From assembly GCA_029216955.1 (NCBI GenBank), contig JANAVB010042357.1:1-64000 (forward strand): DNA of 64,000 nt, written 5' to 3'. This DNA comes from Iris pallida (lineage: Eukaryota; Streptophyta; Magnoliopsida; Asparagales; Iridaceae). The position numbers and the translations under genes are program-made. Of the stretch, positions 47,992 to 59,878 are shown piece after piece (position 1 is the first letter of the stretch; each line of letters starts with the position of its first letter). The notes beneath the pieces are model-generated. The model saw only the letters and a list, made by a program, of their open reading frames with translations. It was not told where the DNA came from and did no database searches.

Positions 47992-48068
47992 GGGTACATT
48001 TGTCTCCTGGGCGATGTACCCACTACGATATGTATATGGGATACATTTGTCTCCTGGGCGATGTATCC
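47992..48068 (+). other. twin hairpins with identical loop and covarying stems
   Basis: GGGTACA (47992-47998) pairs with TGTACCC (48015-48021), and GGATACA (48039-48045) pairs with TGTATCC (48062-48068). Both enclose the same 16-base loop, TTTGTCTCCTGGGCGA. The one G-C pair that differs is A-T in the second hairpin, a compensatory pair. Confidence 0.7.
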
Positions 48069-48383
48069 ACTATAAATTCTTGTAACTTGCATCTGGATAA
48101 CCTAGATAGCTGCATGGCTTGTGACTGTAGGAATATCTCGTTGCATCTTGTTAGTAACTAGGCTTGTGATAACCCTAGTTAGCTAATGTATCAAGTCGTA
48201 CTCATTTCTTGGCCGTGTTTGATGGATGGAGTCAGTCCACTCCAGTCTAGTTTTGTCTAGGCAGTGTCCGTATGCTTATTTTAGTACATTGTTGTTTATG
48301 CTTTACTTTTGTCGATAAATGATTAAGGGCTAAGTTCTGTTCAGGAGAAGGGTTACAACCCCGGTCCTTGTTTGGTTTACGGG

Positions 48384-50580
48384 TGTAGAAGCATGGAATT
48401 TCAGAACCAGAAAGTCTATGCGCCAGACTACATGCGCCAGAGCTTGGACAAAGTACTTCACAGCAAAAAGCAACAAATATAGACATTAAAAGAGGATTTT
48501 TTATTCAACATATAAAAGTCGATTACATGTCTAAGAAAGACTGTACAAAGGAGAATTTCTACAAAAAAAGATCCTAAGTCTACAGCCAGCAGCCAACATG
48601 CGCCCTCAAGTAGGCACAGCAATCAACATGCGCCCTCAGCCAGGCACATCCCACCATGCGCCCTCAGCAAGGCGCATCCTTTCAGCAGCTCAGTTATGTG
48701 CATCCTCAGTTATGTGCATCCCTTCGGCAGCTCAGTTATGTGCATCCCTTCAACAGCCCAGTTATGTGCCGCTCTTCCAGCCAGGCTCACCGCCGTCTAA
48801 ATGCTTCGACTAATGAAGCATTTATTGAGCAGAACGAGGGTGCAATCAACCCTCTAGCCAAGGAAGGAAAAAGAACCACAAGCCAACCTGTGGCCAGGGG
48901 AGGCTTCGAAAGAGCCTCCAAACACCAAGGAAGATCGTGATCGAAACCGCGGCCAAATGAGCAGCTTTCAACACAACCAGAATGGGCTACACACATTTTG
49001 AAGGAAGAAAGAGCCACCAAAGCCGCAGCAACCGCCATTCCGATCTACGGCTCTTCCTGCACAACGAAGACGAGGCTCGAACATCCATATCTTTGGATGC
49101 AACAGGCACCTTCGGCCTGCCTCAGAAGCCCTCGACTCCGACTTTTGGATGTAACAGTCACCTTCAAGTGTATCAATGAAGACATTGCGTCGCATCTTCA
49201 CCCTCGGGAGCATCTCGTCAACAGAATGCATTCGAGTACACAAATTCATGTCGAAAGGACGTGAGAGAACGAGAAGCAAACCTTCTCTCCATGCCACTAT
49301 TTATAGGCCGGGCAAATCAAACCTATGCGCCAAGTGGATGGCTTTCCGAATTCTGTGCAATGAATTTGTATTAAATGGATGAACCGGACGCTTCGAATTC
49401 AGCCAAGTCAAAACGGCTATTTAAAGCACTCGAAGAACGTAACAGTCGCACCATCAAAGACGTCTCACGAAGCAGATGCGCCGGCCAGACCGTGCATCAT
49501 ACAGACGCGCCCTTCAACATCAAACGTATCACACAGACGCGCCTTTCAGCACCAAGCGCATCACAGGGGATGCGCCCCCATGCGTCCCCATATGCCTAGT
49601 GGAACACCAACCGACGCGCCCACTCAGCTGTCCATCGAATGTCACAAACATTAAATGCTGAACTGATAGAGTTGGCAGCACGCCTCCCAAGTCTGAACAG
49701 TCGGCAAGCTTTTTCAGAAGACGAAGCATCGCCAACGTCATCATTACTTCCTTCCGATAGCTACTGCCACGTGGCCACTCAACCATCTCGCATGCGTCTC
49801 CGCAGCCATGCGCCCAAATCTGCATGCGCCTCAAAAGCCATACGTCTCAGACTTTTCATTGATCCCTAAAGACAGAAGGAAAGTCACCAGTAAAGCTCTG
49901 CATGTGCCTCAAAAGCCATGCGCCCAGAATGGTTCGTGACTCCTAAAGGTTACGAGCCAAAGTCTCCTCATGCGCCCAATCTCAGGCGCATCCTACCAGA
50001 TCATTTCCCACCAAATTCGAGATCTCCGAGCCATGGGTCGATAACACGTGTCCTTTGACTCAACTCATCCAAGATCTCAGCAACAGAAAGATCTTCTTCT
50101 CTGCTACGTGCCGGCTCACAACAGCAACATGAAGAAGTCAACCCCTCGATCAGGGCGCATCGTCCATGCGCCTCCATCAGCAATCAACACGTGGCGTCCC
50201 CGCGTACAGGCGCATCCTACATGCGCGCATGAGCAGCCAGCCTGCAGACTATATAAAGAGAGGGACCATCTCCTTCTTCGAGACCTACGTACACACACGT
50301 ACCTACCTACAACAAACACACAGAGACTTCGCACCACCAGAGAGGCTGATACAGACACTCAACGTCTTCCTCCTCTCAGCAAGCTCCAGCACCTAGAGCA
50401 ATCCAGACCTTCAGAGAACCGATAACCGTCGTCAGATCGTCAACGGAGTCAACGCATTACCACTCACTCCATCGGCACAAGGGACCCAGATTAAACAAAA
50501 GTGTACTTCTAGGACTACGTCTAAGTCCTATATTGTAATACTGTTCTGTTTGTATTGAAATTTGCAATCAAAGAATTTTA
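48384..50580 (+). repeat. Tat 5' LTR (right border approximate)
   Basis: About 2.2 kb starting TGTAGAAGCATGG. It is filled with ATGCGCC/GGCGCAT motifs, in a dense cluster at 48598-48760 and again from about 49480 to 50230, just upstream of a TATA box (CTATATAAAG at 50249). The end lies somewhere between 50570 and 50590. Without the 3' LTR it cannot be fixed, and no clear primer-binding site could be named. Confidence 0.6.
50249..50258 (+). promoter_or_regulatory. TATA box of the Tat LTR
   Basis: CTATATAAAG lies at the end of the ATGCGC-rich region and is followed by a CT- and AC-rich leader. This is a typical core promoter position about 330 bases before the LTR end. Confidence 0.65.
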
Positions 50581-53500
50581 ATGGCAAACAAGCTGACGAC
50601 ACTTCTGGGGACCTCTTTCTCCTCCAACGAGAAAGCTGTGTCGTAATTCGACGACGTGAAGGTGGGCTCCTCCCACAAGATGCTGGTCGTAAGCCTCAAT
50701 CAACAGGCGTATGAGGAGTTCATATCTGAAGGCAGTGCGAGTCCTTCGAAGCGGCTGCCGAAGCCGAAGAAGACCCGCCGAGTCTGGGTGCGCAAGGTCG
50801 ACGCCTCGGACACCACCACCGAAGGGGATGCGCCAATCCAGCCTTCCCTTTTTGCTGACGTCCTCAGCAACTAAGATGCGCCCGCTGGTGCAGCGCATCT
50901 CTCGGGAAAACGTGCGGCAAACCACGTTCCCCAGCCATCTCCCTCTCAGGCGAAAAAGATGCGTCGACGGAGCAGGGGCGCAACCAATGCCCCGTGCATC
51001 ACCTCTGATGCGCCACAGAAGGTCTCTGTCTTTGACAGACTCACTCGCTGTAGTGGCGAGAAGAATTTGGATTCTGAGTACTACGTGCCCCAGCGGCCTG
51101 GTACGAAGAAGTCCAAGGCAGAACGGGCCATGCATCCCAAACGTGCTATGCCAGCAACAAGCCAGAAGCATGCGCTCACAATCATGCGCGCTGCTGATGG
51201 TAAGTTGTACAAGGTCGACTCGAGTGCTGCGGCGCCGAGAACGAGCCGACCTTCAAAGTCCTTGTCTTACTTGAGCGCATCTACTGCGTGCACAACCAAG
51301 TCGAGTAAAGCAAATCCAGTGGTCTTGAACTCCCGTGCCTCCTCTGGTTGTGCGTTTGAGGTCCGTTCAAGTCACTTCAAATACTGTGGTTCCCCCACTA
51401 CTGATCGGGATGCCTGTTTGGTATTAGATCAGGGGGCACAGCACTCACTTGACCACCCCGGCGCTTGGCCTTGCCATGTGCCTGAAGGGGGTACGAAGGT
51501 GGCACTCTCCTCCAACGATCTGTGCAACGTGATCACTCACAAGCGCCGATTAGGAGAGTCGACTGACAAGCACGATGCGCCTCTCACGGGGCATACTTGT
51601 GCTGTGGTCACTATCAACTGCTGTTGCAAAGCGGCAGTCCCACCAAGGCAGTCGGTGTTCCGGCGGCTGCGATCATCGACACCCCTCCGAAGTCGCCTCG
51701 GAAAGAAGGTGTCAACAGAAGAAGAACCGATGGTTGCTTCATGCAACGTGATCTCCAACTCCTCGTCAGTCCGAAGGGCGACTGGCAGTCGCTCTTCCTC
51801 GTCCAAAAGCCAGCCGAAGAAAACCAAGACAGCTGTCTCATCCTCCGGAGTGTTCGAAGGCACTCGAGGGAGGAAGAAGATCTTGGAGGAAGCTGGTGGT
51901 AGTCAGACCCTTGTCGAGCCTCCTTCCGAAGATGAGTGTGTCCAAAGCACACCTTGGGCAGATCCTCGAGGCGAAGTCAGCCTCCCAGAAGCTCCTGAAG
52001 ACGAGGATATCCCCCAGAACATAGCTGGGGGTAGTCTAGCATCTGCGGTTCTGAGTTCCGGAGAGGAAGAGGCCCTTCAAGACGGAGCTGACGGTAATCA
52101 GGCCCTTGCAGATGCGCATGTGGTGAATGTTCTTCCGAACATAGCCGGGGGTAGCCGAGACGAAGCTCCAGGAGAGACGACTCCCCTACAAGAGAGTGAG
52201 GCCGAGAGTGAGGCCTCAACCCATTCATCCACTCCCGGCCGCGTCATGACAGTAAATGTGACTGGGGCTGATGTCGAGTCTGATGCGCCGCCAACAGACC
52301 TTGTCCAGCGCATAGATACCCTGGAGGGAGGACTCAAAACCCTCTCTGCCTCCATACAAACACTGACTCAAGCAGTGTTTGAGATACGGTCAGCCTTGAC
52401 CAGGACACCTTCTACCGGTCCCGATCTAGGGACCAATGGAGAGTCGAGTGTACCCCTTCAACGGGTATCCTCGGACGCAGATCGTCGAGAAGCACCTCGG
52501 ACGTCAGAGCCCTCAAATGCTCAACATCAGGTGGTACCACCTTCCCCGACTCCCAGTTCCACGGAAGACATGGTCGAGATGATCAGGGACCTGCGCGAGC
52601 GCTTTGAGTCCAAGACGAGACAAGAGGAGCGCCAAAAAATGGGCATCCCCCAGCCTTATCCCCTCGAGTGGAACAAGGTGGTTTATCCTCCAAAGTATAA
52701 ACCACAAACACTGACGCCATACGACGGGAAGGACTCTCCGTGTCGCTACCTGACGTATTTCCAGTCTCAGACGGGACATCTTCCGAAGGAGGACGTACTA
52801 CTTACCAGCATATTTGTTGGGGCACTGAAAGGAGTGGCGTACGACTGGTACTACACCCTCCCCGACAATTTAATATCTTCCTTCGACGACCTGACGCGCC
52901 TCTTTCTCGACCGTTTCTACGACGGCGGGAAGGACATGACAATGACGTCCCTTTTAGAGATACGCCAGAAGGAGAAAGAAACAGTTCGAGTGTTCATCGA
53001 ACGCTTCCGACAGGCCTGCTTCAGACTACCCCCGGGCATGCCAGAATATGCGCTTCTCTCCTCCTGCAGCTTGAACATGCTGCCTGCAGTCAAGCTCTGG
53101 CTCAACTCTACTGCTCCTCCCGACTGGAGCTCCTTGATCATTAAAGCAGAAGCCGCGAAGAAGAAGGCAGCCAACGCTCGTCTTCTTGGAGTCAGTTTCC
53201 CTGCCTTCGAGGATAAGAGGAAACGGCCTGTAGCCAACAACCCTGGACAAGAAACAAAGGGGAAACATGCATTGACTGTCAATGCCTCAAAAGGTGCGTC
53301 AGCACCTACCCAGAAGCCTCCACTTGCACCAAGGCCAAAGGAGGTTTATTCGTTCAACGACGAAGACACCCTGCAACTCTTTGAGATATTGAAGCAGGGT
53401 GACAAGATCAAGCTTCTGGACCCGAAGTGTCCCGATGAGGTTGGGAAAGTGGACAACCCGAGGTACTGTCACTACCATCGGTTTGTCGGACACCCAACCA

Positions 53501-54699
53501 AGGACTGCTATGTCCTCAAGAATTACATCAAGCGCATGATCAATGCGGATGTAATCTCCGTCGACTACGAAGAGAAGACTGTGTCAGCCAACGTGGTGTC
53601 ACTCCAGTTTGGCACCCTGCCGCCGACTACAACACAGGATAGCGTCGTTCCCATCCCTAAGGCGACAATGGAGGTGGTTAACTTACCACCAACCTGTGAC
53701 AACGTGAGTGGACTCATCCCACTCACCACATCTCGGGGAGAGATCCTGTGGGTTCACCCCGATCTCGTCTCCGAGGTGACTCAACCGGAGGTACGCCCTA
53801 CCTCCAAGTCCAAAGGCAGAAAGATCAAGTCTTGCCGCACGGTCTCTTCTTCAGTGGAAGAGGCACTTCCTGTGCAGACGCGTTCACAACAGAACGTCCA
53901 ACCCGACGAAGATGCCATCGAGGTGGTGCCTCCTGGCACCGTCCCTGCTATCCAGGACGAGGGCCCGTCCAAGCCCTCAGCGGCCAATAAGCAGAAGCAG
54001 ATAGAGGCCCGCTTCGATAGGCCTCTGCGAAAAGAGAATGCTTCGGGACTAGCCAAGCCCCACAACTTCGACATACTGGCGCAACTGGCCAGTACTCCTG
54101 CCCGCCTATCTCTGTTCGAGCTCCTCCGTCTTTTCAAAGACTCCCGAGAAGCTCTCTGCGAAGCTCTGAAGGATGCAGAATCATTTCTCAGTCAGGTCAA
54201 GCAGCCTGAAGATCTCCCGACTGTGTGCAAGTACTGTCACTGTACGGAGGAGGTTATCCCCAATATAACCTTCACCCAACAGCACATGCTGCTCAAGCAC
54301 AATCGACACAACAGGCTGCTGTATTATATAGGGTACATCAGTTCAGTCAAGGTGAAGCGCATTCAGATCGATCCGGGGTCTTCCCTCGGCATCATCCCGA
54401 AGATGCTGCTTTCAACACTGGGGATCCCAATGTACCGACTGGCGCCCTCCAACACAACAATCAGTGGTTTCAACGCCAGCAAAAGCGAACCACTGGGCAA
54501 AATACGACTAAAGTGCCACATCGGTAATCTTAGAACCGAGGTCACTTGTTATGTCGTGGACGCTGAAGTCAACTACAACATTCTGTTGGGTCGCCCATGG
54601 CTGTACGAGTACATGGTGGTGCTATCCACGCTCCACCAATGTATGAAGTACGTGTCCACCAACAAAGTTCGTGGACATCGACCCTTTCAAAGGGATTGA
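50581..54699 (+). pseudogene. Tat gag-protease
   Basis: One frame runs from an ATG at 50581 to 54699, interrupted early by TAA at 50644 and 50872. It is then open from 50875, and the longest ORF within it starts at 50959. The N-terminal 500-odd codons after 50959 are low-complexity and acidic, with repeated IAGGS phrases. The capsid part lies near 52660-53160 (YGGKDMT; VFIERFRQACFRLP). A nucleocapsid-like YCHYHRFVGHPTKDC lies near 53463. Protease has its catalytic DPGSS near 54370 and ILLGRPWL near 54580. It packages RNA and cleaves the polyprotein. The end overlaps pol in the +1 frame. Nonsense changes but no indels mark its decay, apart from the frame change at about 54668. Confidence 0.8.
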
Positions 54700-57600
54700 A
54701 GCCTACTTCACCGATGCCGACTTATACAAGTCACCTGACGAGGAGGAGGCCAATGATGCTGACGACGAAGCAGAAACGGCAGCAGAGCCGGACATGGAGC
54801 CTGAGGTCACCCCCGATGCTCCTTTGAAGATCCGACTCAAAGGCAAACCGCCTCAAAAGTTGCCTCCCATGAGCATTAAGCTACCCGGGAAAGCACCAGC
54901 TGCTCCTGAAGCTCCCCTAAAGATACGGCTCAAGGGAAAGCCGCCTCAAACATTGGCTCCCCTTGTGGCAAAACTACAGGGAAAGGCGTCAATCACCGGA
55001 GGCACAGCGGAGGCACCTCTGAAGGTACGTCTTAAGGGCAAGCCACCGCCATCCCAGCCGCCAGAGAAGGCCCATGTAGTCCTCTCAGACTCCCAGATCA
55101 GCGCTGTGGTGGACCCTCCCGATCCTACTCCAGTGCTTACAGATGAAGAGCTGGGGGAATATATCTCGGCCGATGTAGATGCCCCATCTCTCGACAATGT
55201 AATCCCACGGGATAAAATCTCATATTTCATCAATAACAGAGTGTCTTTTAATTATTCTAGTCTTCCACATTGGAATACCATGTATACATTAGATAACGCT
55301 CTACGGTCGTTGCAAACACAAATAACGACCGTCCATCATGTAAATCGAGTAGTCCCGTCCCAAGGGGTCTATTACATAGTCCCACCACGGAGTCGAGATG
55401 AAGAATCCATCATCTTTGGCAAGGTCGAGCGTCATCAAGACCTCCCGCCACTCGAGCCAGAACCAGATGCCGGCAGAATGCAACTCTATCGGTACACGGA
55501 CAAGGCAAAGTACCTCATCCAAAAGATGGGTTACGACCAAAAAAGCGACAAAGGCCTGAACTACGGTAAAGGTCGACGTCTCCCTCTCCGGCTTCCAACA
55601 CCTAAAGGAAAGCCGCAGGACTACTACAATCGAACTCGACGGGGGGTAGGCTATGTCACGCCACCGTCAACTCCACAGAGTTCAGACGCAGAAGAAGTAG
55701 AACATTCTCACTCGTCTGAAGCATCAACGTGTGATTTCGATACCAGTATCGGATCTGTCTTCAAGAGAGTGCTGTCAGCCAATATGACATCTGCACAATC
55801 TCGAGAAGAAGAAGGCGAAGACCAAGCGCCGAAATTCTTCAAAGAAGAACCGTGGGCTCAACGCCTGGGACAACAATGGGAGTCTCGCTTCGAACTACGC
55901 GAACCTTCTACCGAAGACGAAGTTGAGCAGATCGATCTTGGGGATGGATCTTCTTCCAAACCCATCTTCGTCAGCAAAAGCCTAAAAGGACAAGACCAGG
56001 AATCCTTAATCCAGTTGGCTAAAGAGTATATCGACGTCTTCGCTTGGAGCTACGAAGATATGCCGGGACTTGATCCTCAGATCGTGATGCATAGGTTGAA
56101 CATCTTGCCTGATGCCAAGCCTATCAAACAACAACAACGACGCTTCCGTCCGGACATTATGAACGCTATCGATCAGGAGGTAGACAAACTCTTGACCAGC
56201 GGCTTCATCCGTGAAGTGCAACACCCAGATTGGGTAGCCAACGTCGTCCCCGTCACCAAGAAGAATGGAAAGATATGAGTCTGTATCGACTTCAGAGACC
56301 TCAGCTCTGCTAGTCTGAAGGACGAATTTCTGCTTCCAATCACCGACGTGATGATCGACAACACATGTGGCTTCGAGCGCATGTCTTTCATGGACGGGTA
56401 TTCGGGCTACAACCAGATCAAGATGTTCCCTGACGACGTAAAACACACGTCATTCAGGACTCCAAAGGGCGTCTTCTGCTACACAGTGATGCCCTTCGGC
56501 TTGAAGAATGCTGGTGCGACATATCAAAGAGCTATGGGCACCATTTTCCGTCAACACCTTCGTAAGACAGTCGAATGCTATGTTGACGACATCGCAGTCA
56601 AGAGCCGTCTCAAAGGAGATCACCTGCAAGACCTCAAGATAGTCTTCAATCTCATGCGGGCGCATCAACTCAAGATGAACTCCGTTAAATCCTTTCTTGG
56701 GGTTTCGAGCAGAAATTTCTTGGGCTTCATCATCACGGCGAAAGGCATTCATGTCGATCCCGAGAAGACCAAAGCCATTCTTGATATGGACCCTCCGAAG
56801 AATCTTCGAGAACTTCGAGGCCTACAGGGACATCTGGCATACATCCGGAGGTTTATAGCAAACATTTCCGGCAAATATCAACCCTTCACCCAGCTCATGA
56901 AGAAGGAAGTCTCTTACGTCTGGACAGAGGAATGCCAAAAGGCTTTCGACGACATCAAAGCCTACCTGACGAGCCCTCCAGTCCTGGTGGCACCCATCGC
57001 CGGCAAACCATTCCTACTCTACGTCTGTGCCATGGATCATTCCCTCGACGCCCTGCTAGCTATGAACAGCGACACAGGCTATGAGCAAGCAATCTACTAC
57101 CTCAGCCGAACTCTGATCGGGGCCGAACACCGGTACAACCCCATTGAAAAGGAGTGCTTGGCTCTGGTATTTGCAATCCAAAAGACTCATCATTATGTCT
57201 CGGGCCAGACAATTCATGTCATTTCCCGAGTCAATCCGTTCAGGGTCCTCATGACGAAGCCAGGATCACTGAACTCCCGGCTAGCCACATAGGCGATCTT
57301 GCTAACGCCATACAACATGGTGTTCGTTCCACAAAAAGCTGTTAAGGGTCAAGCTCTGGCCGACTTTTTAGCTGTACACCCCATCCCAGAGTCCTCAAGA
57401 CTCTATGAAGACATTCCGGATGAGGTCCAAGAATCAAACGTCACCGAAGAAGGCTCCGTCTGGCGGATGTTTTTTGATGGCACTTCAAGAACAGGCCCCA
57501 AAGGTCAAATCATCGCAGGAGTGGGGGTGATATTAGTCTCCCCCGATCAACTGGTCATCCAGCGTGCTTACTTCCTTTTGAAGCCGTGCTCCAACAACGT

Positions 57601-59221
57601 TGCCGAGTACAATGCGCTCATTATGGGACTCCAGCTAGCACAACAGCTGGGGGTGAATCATCTGGAAGCCTACGGCGACTGAAAACTTATCGTAAACTAG
57701 ATCAGAGGGCAATACGAGGTTCGTCATGAAGACCTGATCCCTTACCATGAAGTTGCATTGAACATCATTTCAACCTTCACCGGGTTCTTCATCGAACACG
57801 TACCCTGCCTACAAAATCTGGAGACTGATGCTCTGGCTGGCCTCGCAGCCTCCTTGGTGGCACCCCTCGGGACTCAACACTACGTCACGGTAGTGGGTCG
57901 AGACTTGGTCTGCCCTAAAAATAACCTGCGCTCATAAGTGGCCCACGCCATGTCAACGGGTGCTGGTGTTAACGTCTGAGATTGGAGATTCCCGTTCATC
58001 GACTTCGCTGTCTACAGAATTCTTTCGGAGGACCCGAAAGAAGCCGTCTCAGTCAGGAGACGCTCTCTTCGATTCTACTATGATACGGCTACTAAAATGC
58101 TGTACCGACGCTCCTACGATGGACTTCCCCTTCGATGTTTGTCTAACGAAGAAGCAGTCGAAGCCCTTCGAGAAGCTCATGATGGAACCTGCAGGGCCTA
58201 TCAACCTGGTCCTAAGTTGCAGGACCGACTGCGACGCATGGGCTACTACTGGACAACCATGGCCGCTGACGCTGTCGAATATGCTAAGAAGTGTAATGCG
58301 TGCCAGCTTCACGCAGGCTTCATTCATACACCGTCCGAACCACTACATCCTACAGTCGCTTTCTGGCCCTTCGAAGCTTGGAGAATGGACATTGTGGGAC
58401 CGATCACCCCTTCTTCATCGAGAGGACACCGTTTCATCCTAGCAATCACCGACTACTTCTCCAAATGTGCAGAAGCAGTTCCGCTGGCAGAAGTGAAAAG
58501 CTCCAGGGTGATCAGCTTCATCAAGCACCACGTCATCTACCGTTTCGGGGTACCCCGAAGGATCACCCACGATAATGGTCCTCAGTTCATCAGCCATGTT
58601 TTCAGCCGATTCTGTGACAAGAATTGCATTCAAAACGTGGCATCGACCGCCTATAATTCCGCAGCAAACGGATTAGCAGAGGCATTTAACAAGACTATCG
58701 TCAGGCTACTCAAAAAGGTCGTGTCATCCAACAAATGCGACTGGGACGAAAAGCTCGGCGAATGCCTTTGGGCCTACCGCACAACGGTACGGACCCCGAC
58801 AGGCAACACACCATTCTCCTTGGTCTACGGGAGCGAAGCGGTACTGCCTCTCAAGATTCAGATACCCTCACTCCGCGTAGCAATCACAAACCAACTCATA
58901 GAAGAGGACAATCAACGTCGTCGTCAGCGGGAACTGGAGGCACTTGATGAAAAGCGTCTCCTAGCTCAACAGTGCATCGAACTCTACCAAGCCCGTATAT
59001 CACAGGATTTCAACAAGAAGGTCAAGCAGAGGACTTTTCAAGTAGGCGACCTAGTTCTGGCAGTCAGGAGGCCGATGGTGTTGACTCACAAAATACAAGG
59101 AAAGTTCGAGCCCAAATGGGAAGGACCTTTCATCATCGAGACGGTATACTCAAACGGTGCTTACCGTCTCGCCAAACCCAATGGGGACTTGTTCATGATG
59201 CCCATCATTGGCAAGTTCTAA
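54671..59221 (+). pseudogene. Tat pol: RT, RNase H, second RNase H, integrase
   Basis: A single frame is kept for 4.5 kb but contains stops at 56276, 57290, 57680, 57698, 57935 and 57977 before the final TAA at 59219. An acidic linker holds three copies of an APLKIRLKGKPP phrase (54820-55045) and a G-patch-like stretch (IQKMGYDQKSDKGLNYGKG, near 55515). Reverse transcriptase spans about 55990-56750 with YVDD at 56579-56590. RNase H follows to about 57280. A second RNase H (FFDGTS, AEYNALIMGL) spans about 57455-57840. Integrase spans about 58140-59190, with its acidic residues in MDIVGP, HDNGPQF and LAEAFNK. In the zinc domain the second histidine position is tyrosine (HDGTCRAY). No chromodomain. 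Confidence 0.85.
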
Positions 59222-59878
59222 AAGAAGTACTACTCTTGACATCTTTCAGACATGTGCTTCCACCAGGGGATCTGTGGGCCCAATCATTAGGGCTAACAGA
59301 CAATTCCCTTCCATAAAATCATACGCTTCCGAAACCCAGTTGTTCCGTAGCATCCTCCAGTAGAAGGACAACCACGTCCATATCACCTCTGAGTTGTCCC
59401 CCTACACCCTACAAAGCGAAATCTTACATCCCATAAGACTACGCTACCCACCATGTTTACCACGTCCACATTACCTCTGAGTAAACATCCCGTACAGACA
59501 ACCCCCACGTTGTCGTACATTGATAGCAGAACTTCCACGTCCACATTACCTCTGAGTAGTTCCGTGTATCCCCCAGAGTCATTCCTACCACGTCCATAAC
59601 ACCTCTGAGTAGGAAGATTCTATCATTTGAACCCCATATTTGCCACGTCCACATTACCTCTGAGCAAATATATTGAGTCTTTCAAACTTATTATCTGTAC
59701 CTAAAACCAAGGTATGCAAAAGATAATAGGTCCACACAAATCATCAAAGTTCATGACAAGCAAAAATGAACACATCGCAGAAAATGGTGTACTTCTTTAT
59801 TTCTAAAAAAGGAGAGTGAAGGATTACACTATCCATAGCAAGAGTTGCAAAAATACAAAAAAGCAGAGACTACAAGCC
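59222..59878 (+). other. Tat 3' non-coding region
   Basis: This stretch lies between the pol stop and the end of the antisense ORF. Its first 140 bases show nothing special. From 59366 to 59731 it is a cluster of hairpins (separate entry). The remaining bases to 59878 are A-rich. Long 3' non-coding regions with repeats are known in Tat/Ogre elements. Confidence 0.6.
59366..59731 (+). repeat. hairpin array: conserved 20-nt loop, five different stems
   Basis: The sequence CACGTCCAYATTACCTCTGA, or a near match, occurs five times (59373, 59461, 59536, 59589, 59644). Each copy is flanked by arms complementary to each other but unlike those of the other copies: GGACAAC/GTTGTCC, ATGTTTAC/GTAAACAT, GAACTTC/GTAGTTC (one mismatch), TTCCTAC/GTAGGAA and ATATTTGC/GCAAATAT. 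Between copies 2 and 3 lies a hairpin without the core (GTAC and GACAAC arms, 59492-59518). After copy 5 lies an 11-bp hairpin with another loop (59686-59731). Function unknown. An RNA structure is the simplest reading. Confidence 0.85.

Larger units (their letters stand above)
45899..48383 (+). repeat. diverged LTR relic related to the 2016-15143 family, cut by Tat
   Basis: The block order follows the tandem element's LTR: GGATACGTATTTTTGTACTG start, GGTTTAATTTTGAC, CT-rich leader near 46250, GCAAGTACATCTTGC, GTAGATCTA, a CCGCAT array (46649-46890), a direct-repeat block (47302-47630), the ACCATGGTCAGGGAT hairpin (47780-47812), and GTTAGTAACTAGGCTTGTGA (about 48150). It stops at 48383 inside the GGGTTGTAACC arm, where the Tat LTR begins. 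Sequence identity is low except in these blocks. The left border is approximate. Confidence 0.65.

Noticed and set aside
50048..52355. Many overlapping ORFs in both orientations around the Tat LTR and gag start
   Set aside because: They are shadows of the GC-rich gag frame. Only the frame leading into capsid, nucleocapsid and protease shows conserved motifs.
59366..59671. Five short transposon insertions (inverted arms as terminal repeats)
   Set aside because: Terminal inverted repeats of one family would be alike. Here the arms differ in every copy while the centre is constant.
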